Below, in pieces: positions 11,550 to 22,685 of a stretch of DNA of 64,000 nucleotides (position 1 is the stretch's first letter; the number at the start of each line of letters is the position of its first letter). The notes under the pieces were generated by a model. That model searched no databases and was not told the origin of the DNA. It worked only from the letters and a program-made list of their open reading frames with translations. Source of the stretch: Epiperipatus broadwayi. Lineage: Eukaryota; Onychophora; Udeonychophora; Euonychophora; Peripatidae. The translations under genes were made by a program, and so were the position numbers. Location of the stretch: positions 124,001 to 188,000 of the forward strand of contig JAQFVV010006718.1 in the NCBI GenBank assembly GCA_028023455.1, given 5' to 3'.

Positions 11550-11637
11550 TTTTCTAGAAACTTCTCGACATGTTGCATCATCTTTCCCATCTATTTTCTA
11601 GAACTTTCTTGATATGTTGCATCAGCTTTCTCACCTA
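11550..11637 (+). promoter_or_regulatory. Tandem repeat with two perfect heat-shock elements
   Basis: Two ~44-base units (about 11550-11593 and 11594-11637) each contain TTCTAGAA followed by a third box. At 11552-11564 the sequence is TTC-TA-GAA-AC-TTC, at 11596-11608 TTC-TA-GAA-CT-TTC. Both match the three-box heat-shock element TTCnnGAAnnTTC bound by HSF trimers. No gene start is recognised nearby, so these may belong to a repeat or be chance. The match is exact, the function inferred. Confidence 0.5.
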
Positions 11638-11812
11638 TTAACATAAAATTAAAAAAAATAAAAATGAAATATTTTGCACAAACTATTTATAATGATATTA
11701 ATATACAATATTAAACATCCATATATGATTTCTGATTTTTAAAGATATTAAACAAAATTAATTCTATTAACTTAGCTTTGGAAGTACACTTTGATATCTA
11801 TATATATATATA

Positions 11813-12122
11813 TATGTCCACAGATGGCGTCCTACCAAGACTGCCAATCAAGCGTATGTTTTGTTTACACAAACGTCAGAGTAGTTAGTATTCACTATCT
11901 CTAACTATAATTCCACTTTCAGATCATGATTTCAAGCTATTTGCTATCGTCAGTGAAAGACAGGAATATTCCTGTCTTTCACTGACGATAGCAAATAGCT
12001 TGAAATCATGATCTGAAAGTGGAATTATAGTTAGAGATAGTGAATACTAACTACTCTGACGTTTGTGTAAACAAAACATACGCTTGATTGGCAGTCTTGG
12101 TAGGACGCCATCTGTGGACATA
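11813..12122. repeat. Perfect 310-bp palindrome, no loop
   Basis: The left arm starting TATGTCCACAGATGGCGTCC is followed, with no spacer, by its exact reverse complement ending GGACGCCATCTGTGGACATA. The centre lies between 11967 and 11968 in GGAATATTCC. I found no mismatch across the 155-bp arms. It is bordered by (TA)n on the left, and after about 45 bases there is (AT)n on the right. It may be a foldback transposon, a fresh inverted duplication or an assembly or library hairpin artefact. No coding potential. Confidence 0.95.
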
Positions 12123-13178
12123 AATACAAGCGTTAGCAAGTTTTTTAACTTGCATTTTTGTTTATCATATATATATATATAATAATCAAGGAAATTGGTA
12201 GATAAGAGGTTTGAACTCTGCTAATTGGTTAGTTTATATGTTGGACAATGAAGCTTAATCTGAATCACAGATTGACCACTTCAATATGAAACAATTTTTC
12301 ATAATAAAAAATGTACTTAGTTAAAAATCTTGATAATGATTGGAATAAATACTTTAATAACTGTATCAGATACACCACCCCCACCAAAAAAAATAAAATA
12401 GCCCAAAAAATTTGATCAAAGATTAATGTGTCTCCATGTGAATTATGGAAACAATATAAAAATAAAAAAGTTATCTAATTAATAAAGAAACATATAAAAA
12501 ATATATAACAAGTAAGAAGATTTGTAATTTAAAATTTATATGTAAATAATTGTTGCAGAAATGTATATAGTTTTTTTTTTGTTGTTGTTAATAAAGTTTT
12601 TACTTAAAAAAGTACAAACCAAAAGGTAAAATCTTCTCTATGTCCTGAAATACAAAATACGAGGAGATATTCTCTTTTATTATTTAACATTATAAAACAT
12701 CATGGATCTCATATTATTTTTCTGAAAAATTATTACTGTCCATTGCTTTCTAACATTAATATATGTATTTGAAACTTTGTATCACAAATCAAAATTTCCT
12801 ATTACCCTATCTGATTGAACAATTATCCCCCTGTCTCTCAAAAATGAAATAAGTTTATATATCAAATTTGAAAGTCTTAACTTACTTTCTATAAAACTTT
12901 AAAAAAATAAAGTCAAAATTACTGTGTTTATTTTATAATTTTAATAACCGATGTATGTCTTTTTGATTAGTAATTGAAGTACCAAATTTAAATACAAGCA
13001 CAGCTTGTAATATCTACATTTAGTTCATAATTAAGTATTCTAGACTAAGAACGTAACCTGTTTTATTTTAACATCATATAATTTAATCACAAACCAAATA
13101 GTAAGATTATAATGAAGCAAATAATAGTTTTCCCTGTATGATTAACGAGAAAATTCTTTTACTTAGAATAAATGATAG
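12123..13178. other. AT-rich sequence, no gene recognised
   Basis: No frame or RNA is recognised. At 12248-12283 TGAAGCTTAATCTGA and CAGATTG...CACTTCA resemble the hairpin at the start of the giant LTR, which may mark a degraded LTR end. Confidence 0.35.
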
Positions 13179-13316
13179 ATATATCAAATTTATTTAGGGC
13201 TAACAGATAACATTGTAATAACGAGAAAGGCTAAAACCTTGAAAGATGCGCTTTAAACATGCTTATGTGACAGCCAATCAGATGTAATAATGACTGCACG
13301 TGGAACTCTTAATTCT
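13179..13316 (+). repeat. Direct repeat with promoter-like motifs, copy 1
   Basis: Repeated at 13541-13680 with about 90% identity by eye. It contains GACAGCCAATCAGAT, a CCAAT-box context, and GCACGTGG with a CACGTG E-box. About 65 bases downstream is TTATATATAAATAAG, a TATA-like run. No gene follows. It may be a duplicated promoter or part of an unknown repeat. Confidence 0.5.
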
Positions 13317-13540
13317 AAAACACAAGCCAGAACTATAAGAAAAAGTTGGGACCCATCTTCTTTTATGCTTAAATTTATATATAAATAAGCCAGACTCAAG
13401 CATTTCGAACTAAGAGAGTAAAGCTTAAAATACCTTCACATTTAATTCACTAAATATTATATATAAATAAACAACGTGAAATCTTTCGATTTACTATTAA
13501 ACAATTTTCAAAACTAATGAAATGATAGTAACGAATGTAA

Positions 13541-13680
13541 ATATATCAAATTTATTTAGCGCAAGCAGATAACATTGTAATAACGTGAAAGGCTAAAAAC
13601 CTTCGAAAGGTGCGCTTTAAATATGCTTATGTGACAGCCAATCAGATATAATAATGACTGCACGTGGAACTCTTAATTCT
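13541..13680 (+). repeat. Direct repeat with promoter-like motifs, copy 2
   Basis: Second copy of 13179-13316, again with CAGCCAATCAGAT and GCACGTGG in the same order. The downstream TATA-like sequence is shortened. Confidence 0.5.
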
Positions 13681-13934
13681 TAAATTTATAAATAAATAAG
13701 CATTTTGAACAAACAGAGTGAAGCTTAAAATACCTATAGATTAAAAATCCATAATATATTTTATGAGGGAGCCTGAAAGCCACGACATAGAACAATCACC
13801 ATATTGCATATTTTAGATTTATTGCAGTGGACAGATTGAACATTCACTATATTATATAGTAAACAATTTGAAAATCTATTACTAGTCATCTACATTCCTT
13901 CAGGTAATAGAATAATCTGATAAAATCATAAATG

Positions 13935-14047
13935 GGTTTTTTTTTCATATGCCATAGCAATGGCCGGGGCGCAAATCCACAACCGTCTGCAACCAACTAT
14001 TTTTTTGCAAGGCCGCTGCGATGACCTCTCGGCTAACAACGCTTGAC
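13935..14047 (-). mobile_element. tRNA-derived SINE, copy 1
   Basis: On the minus strand it starts GTCAAGCGTTGTTAGCCGAG, giving a Pol III A box like that of Leu/Ser tRNAs, and carries a diverged B box. It ends with the family tail GGCATATG and a poly-A. Flanking AAATCATAAATG (13923-13934) and AAATCACAAATG (14048-14059) form a 12-bp TSD with one mismatch. Confidence 0.85.
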
Positions 14048-14547
14048 AAATCACAAATGTTTCAATGTAATTGTAAACTTTTAAAATGTAGAATTTAGTA
14101 TAGTAGTCGGCTTCTACTGTTTATAATTTGTGGGAAGATTGAACATTCATTATATTATAAAATAAGCCACTTGAAAAGCTATTATAACGGTCATCTAAAT
14201 TGTTTGGTGTAACAGAATAATCTGATAAAATCATACATGTTTCAACATAATGGTAAACTTTAAAATTTGTATTATTTGGTTAAATGATCAATTCTAATGT
14301 TTACAATTTGTCATAATAGTGAGTTTAAATGTTCCTGACATTATATACTTTTCCAGTTAGTTCCATAAATTAGTGTAATGGTCAGCTTGAATTTTCGAGG
14401 TGATATAACGTTTCGCATGAAAATCAGTGAGCTATTTTAATAGGCACCCTAAAGACTTCCTGACTTTATATAATGTTTATATTAAAATTTTATGAGTTAG
14501 CATGGAAATCAGTTTAAAATTTGATGATTTACTTTAATAATCTATTT

Positions 14548-14664
14548 TTTACCCATATGTCATAGCATCGACCGGGGGGGGGGAACGAACCCACAACCGT
14601 CTGCAACCAACTACTTGCTTGCAAGGTTGTTGCGATGACCTCACGACTAATAATGCTTGACTTT
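14548..14664 (-). mobile_element. tRNA-derived SINE, copy 2
   Basis: Same family on the minus strand: GTCAAGCATTATTAGTCGTG, GGTTGCAGACGGTTGTGG, B box around GGGTTCGTTCC, tail TATGACATATGGG. The 16-bp TSD CTTTAATAATCTATTT is at 14532-14547 and 14665-14680. A poly-G run near 14575 lies in the B-box side. Confidence 0.85.
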
Positions 14665-15503
14665 CTTTAATAATCTATTTGATAGTTCAAATTGATAATT
14701 TTGCAATTAAGTATAATTAATTATTTTTGAATTATATATATTCTTTTAACAAGTATAGAAAATTTGAGCATAGAATTTCTATTCCGTTTTATTGACACTT
14801 AAATTTAGTGAGAGGAGAGAATATTTGAGGATATGAAAAAGATTAATAATTAACAATAAGAAGTATAAATAAATTTGAAAATTATGGTCCCGTTTATTGG
14901 GAAATTTAACAACGAAATATTTTTAATAAATAAAAGTTACTGTTTGAAGAGAAAATAATAAAATGGTACTTGTAGAGATAGCCCTAAAATATTACCAGGA
15001 ACAATAATGAAAAAGAGTATGTTAAAACCAAATTGTAAACTGAAAAAACTGAATTATAATGAACAGAAACTTATGACCATCTTTAATCTGTCCTTATGAA
15101 GAAAAAGTGCAAATCTCATCAGATACATAATTAAAGGGGAGTCATTTTTTCTGTCCTGGATATATTTACTAAGATTAGAATCAAGAATCTGATTAGAATA
15201 GCCGGTCTTCTGATTAACACTTGTAGTCATATGACATAGTATTATGTGATAAAGATTAGTGCAATTTATTCCAATGATGCAAATGTCTTATAAGAGAAAC
15301 TTTTTCATAATATTTACTATAATTGAAGTAATCTGATTTCAAGCAATAGCCTTCTCAAAGGCTAACTGTGAACAGTTTCTTTTGAATAAACATCTTGAAA
15401 ATATAACGTGAAAGGCTGGTACTCAATTTAGAATATAGTTGTTATAAAAATACTATATAATAAAATAACCTCAGTTGATAAAAATTACATTTAATATATA
15501 GTT

Positions 15504-15603
15504 TTCCCATGTGTCATAGCATCAGCCGGGAAGCGAACCCGCCAACACGGGAGAACTGCTTGTAAAGCAGCTGTCGCTGACCTCTCGACCACCAATGCTT
15601 GAC
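15504..15603 (-). mobile_element. tRNA-derived SINE, copy 3
   Basis: Minus strand: GTCAAGCATTGGTGGTCGAG gives the A box, GGCGGGTTCGCTTCCCGG the B box, GCTATGACACATGGG the tail. The middle, with CTGCTTTACAAGCAG, differs from the other copies and suggests a subfamily. The 14-bp TSD TTTAATATATAGTT is at 15490-15503 and 15605-15618. Confidence 0.85.
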
Positions 15604-15960
15604 TTTTAATATATAGTTGAAGCATTGTTTTATTGTACATTCAAATAATAAATTCAATATTTTACATAAAATTTTTGAGGAATTTGTCTAATGAGTACTC
15701 GATTTAGTTGACATATTTTGACAGGTGTTCCACAGATGTGAGGTCTGGTAGATTAATTGTTGACAGAAAAATCCCAATCATTTCCTTACTCTTCCTAATT
15801 ATCTTAAAACTTTTTGATATTAACAATTACCTAACAAAAAATTTTAAAAATATTGTAGATATATCTATCAGCAGATAAATTCAGCAATATCTTTATTATA
15901 TTTATAATCACCACTGAATACATAGATTATATATTTTTACAAATAAATTGTTTTTATTTG

Positions 15961-16072
15961 GTCAAGCGTTGTTAGCCGAGAGGTCCTCGCAGCCGCATTG
16001 CAAGCAAGTAGTTGGTTGCAGACGGTTGTGGGTTCGCCTCACGGCCGATACTATGACATATGAAAAAAAAAA
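15961..16072 (+). mobile_element. tRNA-derived SINE, copy 4
   Basis: Plus strand: GTCAAGCGTTGTTAGCCGAG (A box TAGCCGAGAGG), then GTAGTTGGTTGCAGACGG, B box GGGTTCGCCTC, tail CTATGACATATG and poly-A. An 11-bp TSD, GTTTTTATTTG, is at 15950-15960 and 16073-16083. About 112 bp, a complete copy. Confidence 0.9.
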
Positions 16073-16084
16073 GTTTTTATTTGT

Positions 16085-16350
16085 CTAGTATTAAACAAGC
16101 CTTTACATATCGAAAACAGATAAGCTCCATGAACAAGTTTGATTCAAAATACCTTGATGACATTCCAATATTATCTAGAAGCAAAAAAAAAATGTTGTTA
16201 CATATGAATAAAAATAATGATTTAAGATCTCACAATAAATCTTTTTTTCAGTTGTCTGAAGGAGTTTTTGCTGAAATATCTAAGAACAGATTCTTGTTTG
16301 AGTTTATGTCTAGTATTGTAGAAATGTTTTCAGTTAATGCATCTACTTAA
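16085..16350 (+). other. Unexplained open frame, possible exon
   Basis: A frame open for about 90 codons to TAA at 16348-16350. Its only upstream ATG is inside the SINE tail, so that start is not original. Just after the SINE's duplicated target is TTTTTATTTGTCTAG, which reads like a 3' splice site, followed by coding-like sequence (IKQAFTYRKQISSMNKFDSK near the start, FLFEFMSSIVEMFS near the end). No family is recognised. At this AT content a few frames this long are expected by chance in 64 kb, so it may be noise. Confidence 0.25.
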
Positions 16351-17146
16351 TAGCTTTTTGTATACATGTGAGTTAACTTGTCTTATGACATCTTTTCGGG
16401 AAAGAAGAAATGAAATAGAAATGTCTGCATTGCAATGAATTTCAGGGATCCATTATCAGAATTCGGGATAATTTATTGTTGTGGATTAATGTGTTTAGTG
16501 TGTTTTCTTTTTCAGACAGAGTTACTGCTCTTATTTACTAATAAAAAGTACAAGAACTAAGGAAATTGTCAGTAAAGTATTTGCCCCACAAGTTTTACAT
16601 ATTCTTGTCAGCATCTTTATAAGTTATGTTAATATATTATAGAATGATAAGATTAAAAAAGAACTTAGCATTGATAAATAACAAAGCATCAAATGATATC
16701 CATAGTTAGTAAAAAAAGTTATAAGTTTATTTACATATTCTATTAAAGTGGCAAGAGTGCTTGAGATTATTATAGTTTATAAAATATATTGAACATATTG
16801 AAAAATATCCTAATGTTATCTTCAATTATTCGTAAATGCCTTAAAAAAAGTTCATTTAGTTTCAACAAAAATGCCCTTGCAAAAAAAGCCCATGGGTTGA
16901 TGACTGAAGAGATATTTCTCCTATAAAAGATTAATGGATAATGCATGCTAAATATAAAGCGTTGCGAATTCTATAAAACAATGTAAAAACATTTTAATGA
17001 TCATTGCAATGATAATGATAAAGTAATTTAAAACCATAGTAGTGAGAGAGAACTCTATCTACCAGTGCCAGTTAGCCACTAACTAATAATTGATTGAACA
17101 TCTTCCTAAGTTGCCTATGAAATCATTTATTACTATATATACCTAT
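16351..17146. other. AT-rich sequence, no gene recognised
   Basis: No RNA, repeat or open frame is recognised. Confidence 0.4.
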
Positions 17147-17690
17147 AACTGAAACACAGGCTTATATACCTGTGTCTATATATGTAATATAGGGTATATG
17201 AGCACAGACTATATAACATATATAGACACAGGTATATAAGCCTGTCTTTCAGTTATTACATTGTAGAGATGTCTGCCCATCCTTGCATATGTATTAAATG
17301 GATTATGTCCTGTACATGCGGGGTTCAGATTGACCTTAGGTCAACATGGGTGTGACAAGAATCTTGGCCTCAGGGTGGCCTTTGAGCATTCCATCATCAG
17401 ATTTTCAATTGTATGGATGGTTGAAGAGTTGGAGTGTGTAGTAGATTGGAGCCTGTCCATTAAAGTATGAAGATTGTTTATCTTAATATATATCTGAGCA
17501 CTTATAGTATATATGTGTGGGAGATGATAATCTGGACCAACTGATGATTGCTGGTTGAGCATGAAATACGTATATTGGTGATTGTTTATCTTTTCAGCAT
17601 ATATGTGCTTGAGTGTATCAGTGTTATTAGATAGAATGGAGAGTAATGGGTCATCTGAAAGTCTGCTCATATACCCTATATTATATAAAC
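17147..17690. repeat. Interspersed repeat with inverted ends, copy 1
   Basis: It opens with ACTGAAACACAGGCTTATAT and turns back on itself around 17210, giving an inverted copy of the same ~60 bases. The main body follows (GTAGAGATGTCTGCCCATCC ... GACCAACTGATGATTGCTGG). It ends AAAGTCTGCTCATATACCCT, the inverse of AGGGTATATGAGCACAGACT at 17190-17209. The same family is at 61957-62745, and a distant relative lies at 45235-45460 and 52580-52880. A 126-codon minus frame (17341-17721) runs through it, but the relatives do not keep it. Confidence 0.7.
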
Positions 17691-18862
17691 ACCTATTTAA
17701 AATATTACGATATGAATACATTTAAAAATTATCAATGATAAAATCTTTGCATCTACTAGACTTTGCCAATGTATTTTTCTTACAGCATACTACTTTTTAA
17801 AAAGGGAACATCTTTTAAGATTTTTAGCCCATCATTTGAACATGTCTGGAGCTAGTTTTTTATATGATGGTTTTAAATATATCTTTTGTCATTGATGGAG
17901 TGTAATATATTTTATAACGTGAATTCAGAGTTGATTACCAGGAGAATTTTTTTTTGCCAATGGTAGAACTCAAACGGAAGCTAGTACACAAACTGAAACA
18001 TTTCATTGTGAATAACCAAGACTCAATGTACCATGTGACACTAATAGGATTCTAGAAAGTTTTAGAGACTTTTGTTTAACAGGGAATATTTTAGAAAATT
18101 TATTATTGGGTAAACCTCCACATGGTTTGGAAAAAGGTCCTACACACGTAAAGATAATTCTTTATACTTATCATTAAGCGATATAATTTTCAACATTTCC
18201 CAGAAAGAAAACTTTTTGAGAAAGACCATTTCTAATGCTCAACAAAATGACAGTTTTCTTTCAGTGACAGAACATAGTCATGGTTCGGATCAACATATTC
18301 ATACTGTTGAAGAGAATCTGGGTAATTTAGAGGTAAGGGTAATTAATCAAAAAGTGACGAACTAGTAATTGGAACTGGATAAGATATTAATAAAAGTAAT
18401 ATATTTAACTCAAAATCAAAATAGAGACAATTCTAGTATACCATAACAAGAAGATTTAACATTAATTAATACAGAGGCAATCCCTAAGCGTTCATCAATA
18501 CGATTTCAAAAGTAAATATATTAAAAATAATTGACAAACATTACACAATATATCATTTCTTAAACATAATAAATTATATGATAAATTAGTTAGACATAGA
18601 TAACATATTAATAATCTTCTATATGTTATTGACATTAACATTATTTCTAAAAGTCTCAGAATAACAATTCATACTAATATAGATTAATTTCCTATGGAAA
18701 CATGGGATAATAAATCAAACTAACATTTAGTACATATTTTGAAAGATTCATTTCTGATACGAATTAAATTAATTGAAAAAGAAATTATAGATATTTCATA
18801 ATTATAATTTAATAGATATAGGTGAACAAAAGAACTTTCAGGAATGGTTAAAAGATTGGTCG

Positions 18863-21285
18863 TTGGTAAAGAAATTCCATAAAAAAATGAATTATTGGTT
18901 TAAAGATATGGGGACGTTTTCTAATAAACCTAAGATTGAAGTAGTTACTAATCAGTCTAAAACACAAATCAATTGTATAACTTCTAGTAGTCATAATATG
19001 TCATATATTTCTACATTGGGTATGATGCAAACAACTGATTCTTCCAATTGCAATCATAATATTTCAATTACTGGAAAGATGTCTAATTACTTTTCAAACA
19101 TCAATAGCAACAAAACTTTATATTTACCTAATAACAAAAAATAATATTATTAATCTGACTGACGTTAACAGAAATATTCACTCTTTTTCAAATTTATCTC
19201 TCTGCTCACAGTCCAATTATATTATGAAAAAAAGAGTTTAAAATTCATCAGAACTTAGATAATTTTTCAAGAGGATTCCGATTAAGTGATTTTTTTTCAA
19301 ATCAGGAATGTAGTACTATTAGTACATTGCTATCTGATTGAACACCACCACATCAAAGAGATGTTTTATTACATACATACATACATTAATAATGTATATC
19401 AAGATGTTTTTAATGAAATTAGGCTTAAACAACACAGAAATTATAATAAAAGTAATTTGGTTTAAAAAGAGAAATAGCATTATACAATTTAGAGAGGAGA
19501 GAGAACATTGTTATAAAACCGGATGACAAAGAAGTATCTTCGTTTAAGACGAAGCTATAGTACATCACATCACGTCACATCACATGAATATATTAAAGCA
19601 GCTCTGGAACTCTTAGATGATGAAAATTTCTATGGACCTATTACAAAAGCCATTATAAGTAAATTATTTAAGGGTATACTTTTAAGACTAAAAGATATGC
19701 AAACAAAAGGTAGCTTAGAAAGAAATGTATATAATTTTTCAATACCAACCAGAAATAATCTCAGTAGATTTTACATTTTCCCAAAAATTCTTAAAACAGG
19801 TTGTCCTGGTAGAACTATTATAACTAGCGTTAGTTGTTCTTCACAAAATATTTCATCTTATATTGATGATTTTCTTAGTCTTATTCCATAATCATTTACT
19901 CTTTACGTTAAGTATACCGCACATTTCATTTCAGTTTTAAAAAATATTAAGTCTCGACGACCAGATGATTGTTTTTTTAGTTACCATAGATACTGCATCA
20001 CTTTACATTAATATACCTAATAATGATGGAATTGGGGCTATTAAAGGTGCTCTATAAAATAGAAAATATGATCTTATTACAAGTATGGTCGAATTAATAT
20101 ATTTTATTTTAAGAAATATTTTTTCACTTTTAATTCTAAATGCTATTTACAGAAAAATACTGCGGTATAAAAATGGTACTAAGTCACGGGAACATTTTTA
20201 TAGCACAACTAGAATCCTCCATACTTTCAAATGCTAGACGGAAATCTCATACTTGGCTTAGATATGTAGATGACATTTTCATGATATAGCCCCATAATAA
20301 AGTTGAACATCATAGATTTTTAGATTAAATAATTTTAATAAAAATATAAAGTTTACAATTTTTATAAAACAATTGCATATTTTTTTGATGTTGAAATTAT
20401 TTTCACTATTAGAGTTCTTACTACGCCTTTGTATAGAAAATCGACTAATAATCATAGCTTTCTACACTTTCATGACATCCTAAACATTTAAAGGCTAATA
20501 TCCCCTATAGATAATTTTTAAGAATTAGAATGATTTGTAGTAACGAGAAATTTTTTCAACTAAATAATGAAGTACTATATGATAGATTGATGAATATGAG
20601 ATATCCTAAAATAATGTTGGGTAATACAGGAAAAAAAAACCTTAGTACAGTAATGGAAAGAAAAGAGCTTTTACCTAAGAAGAACACAAAAACAGATAGA
20701 TTTTCCACCATTGATTCTTACTTTTAATACTGACTTATCTAATATTAACAATATATTGGAAAACATTACAAAATATTACGTTATACAGATTATTTAAAAT
20801 CTATTTTTCCCATTCCAACTAAAGTTGTATATCGAAGAAATAGATCACTTAAAGATATACTCATCAAAACAAATTATATTAGCAATTATGTATCAGAAAA
20901 TATTGTTTTACATGTGATGATAAAAGATGTCTTACATGTAAACATTATTGTGACAAAAGTGGTCTAAAACACTTGTAATAATTTTAAATCGTATACCTCT
21001 AATTATGTCACAAGTATGTACATTTAATATATTTAATACAGTGTAATAGATGTTTGAACCATTATGTAGGTGAATCATCAAATAGTCGACATGTCAGAAT
21101 AACAAACCATAGATTTGATATTTTATATAAAAATGAAAATTATCTTTTCATTTTAGTTTTCCAGATCATTCACTTGATAATTTAAGAATAGTGACATTAC
21201 AGAATGATTTTTCCTGCACAAGAGAGAGAAAACAAAATGAATGTTTTTTATTTATAAATTCAATTATTTACACCCACATGGAATG
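18863..21285 (+). pseudogene. PLE reverse transcriptase, decayed (copy 1)
   Basis: Segments of one PLE polyprotein survive in changing frames. 18863-19144 is an N-terminal stretch containing YISTLGMMQ, matched by YISTLAMMP in copy 2. 19523-19891 reads EYIKAALELLDDENFYGPIT, FYIFPKILKTGCPGR and SSQNISSYIDDF, the early RT blocks of PLEs. About 19970-20300 has ASLYINIPNNDG and a damaged catalytic region. 20530-20727 covers the RT end. Near 21050-21240 RCLNHYVG-like sequence marks the GIY-YIG part. It would have copied RNA to DNA at a nicked target, but it is dead. Confidence 0.75.
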
Positions 21286-22547
21286 AACTTAAATTTTGGC
21301 ACCATCAATCTTTAAATGACCTTCCTTAATGCATTCTTTTATTATGTTTTTATTATCTTTGTATATTTACATATATATATAAGTGTCTATAGATATACAC
21401 ATGTCACTTTAAAATTAATATATAATTATTATTAATATATATATATTTATTTTAGTGTGTACGATCTGTAATATTTAATTAATATGTATAAGTATTGCAT
21501 TTAGCTTTTTATACAAATTTCATTATGAGTATAGAATAATTTTTGTATATATACATACACATTTATTTATTTATAAAATCATATATATATATGAGTATTT
21601 TTGTGTGTGTGTGTTTTTTTTTTCAAATTAAGTTTGCAGTTTTTTCTGTAGTTCGATTAGTAAACAATACAGTTTTTTACTTTAACTGTCAATTGTTCTT
21701 CGCTGCAGGGGGGTCCTCAAGTTTTTTGTCGTGAAAATGTTTTAATCTTTTTAAATATATTCCTTGAGTTCCGTTTTAATATATTGTCATTTCTCAAATA
21801 TAAAATAAACGAAAGTTTGTTCAAAAATAAATTTTGATTTTTAATTTTAAAAATATTTGGTCGGTTGACATGAAAGACTATAATTTTTAAAATATTTGTA
21901 AAAAAAAATAATATTTATTTTTGACATATTATATGAAAATAATTTGTATTTTATTTGTATTTCATCAAAAAATATTTTTAAAATGCTCTAAAACATTCGT
22001 TTATCATTTTCAAAATAAAACAAAAGGGTCGTAAATTTTTAATTTTTGGCAGCCATATAAAAATTTTAACAGCCAATAATATTCAAAAAAAAGGAAGGGA
22101 AGGGGGGGGTTTTTCCTTTTTTTTGTTTACAAAATTTCAACAGCCAATAAGATTCAGAAAAGAAAAGATGTGAAAAGGGCTTAGTTTTGGTTGACATAAA
22201 TCATCAATTAATTGATTTTTTACTTGTAAAATAATTCAATAGATGGCAGTATATTATAAAACTTTTTGCGTTCTAAAAAATGACGTTACAACCGTAAACG
22301 TAGTCCAAAAACTAAGCAATTTACAGCGATGTCAAATTTACTCGATTAAAACGAATATGTATCAAAAAGTGCCTCGATTAAGAACGAGTCAAACAGTTAA
22401 AAGGTTAATACGTACTAAAATAAATTTCCATTTGTTGGTTAAATTTCCTTTGTAAAATCTTTTAACCAATAAGAATTTGGGTCAAATATGTTGCATGTGA
22501 CTTATAATTTTTGCACACTGCCATTTTATTGTATTCTTTTTTTCTGA

Positions 22548-22582
22548 TGAAAACCAATCCTGTGCTTGAAATATATTTAAGT
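22548..22582 (+). ncRNA. Relic hammerhead motif at PLE copy 1 end
   Basis: CTGATGA is followed by AAACCAATCCTGTGCTT and GAAA, the order of hammerhead core, stem II and core. Stem II pairing is largely lost. The equivalent motif in copy 2 is at 42107-42135, and PLEs are known to carry hammerheads in their terminal regions. Confidence 0.45.
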
Positions 22583-22685
22583 AATTTTGTATTTTATTTT
22601 ATATTTTGTATATATTGTAACCGCAAGTCGGGGAGAGCTAGTGAGAGAGAAAAAACATATATATATATATAACGGGGCGCCAAAT

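Larger units (their letters stand above)
18000..22625 (+). mobile_element. Old Penelope-like retroelement (PLE copy 1)
   Basis: It matches PLE copy 2 (38.9-42.2 kb) segment by segment: the N-terminal frame near 18863-19144, RT from 19523, the finger-side RT remnant near 20530, a GIY-YIG-region remnant near 21040-21240 and the 3' tail ending in a hammerhead-like relic near 22548 and a (TA)-rich end. Many stops and frameshifts make it inactive. The 5' boundary is uncertain. Confidence 0.75.

Noticed and set aside
15961-16072. True tRNA gene
   Set aside because: A and B boxes are present but the acceptor stem does not pair, poly-A follows and a TSD surrounds it, so it is a SINE.
17341-17721. 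126-codon minus-strand frame as a protein gene
   Set aside because: It lies wholly within a repeated non-coding element, and the copy at 62 kb does not keep the frame. The weak similarity to the 45-kb minus frame is due to shared repeat DNA.
19371-19390. CRISPR-like or satellite array from ACAT repeats
   Set aside because: A simple tetranucleotide run; no spaced repeats of constant size exist in the window.
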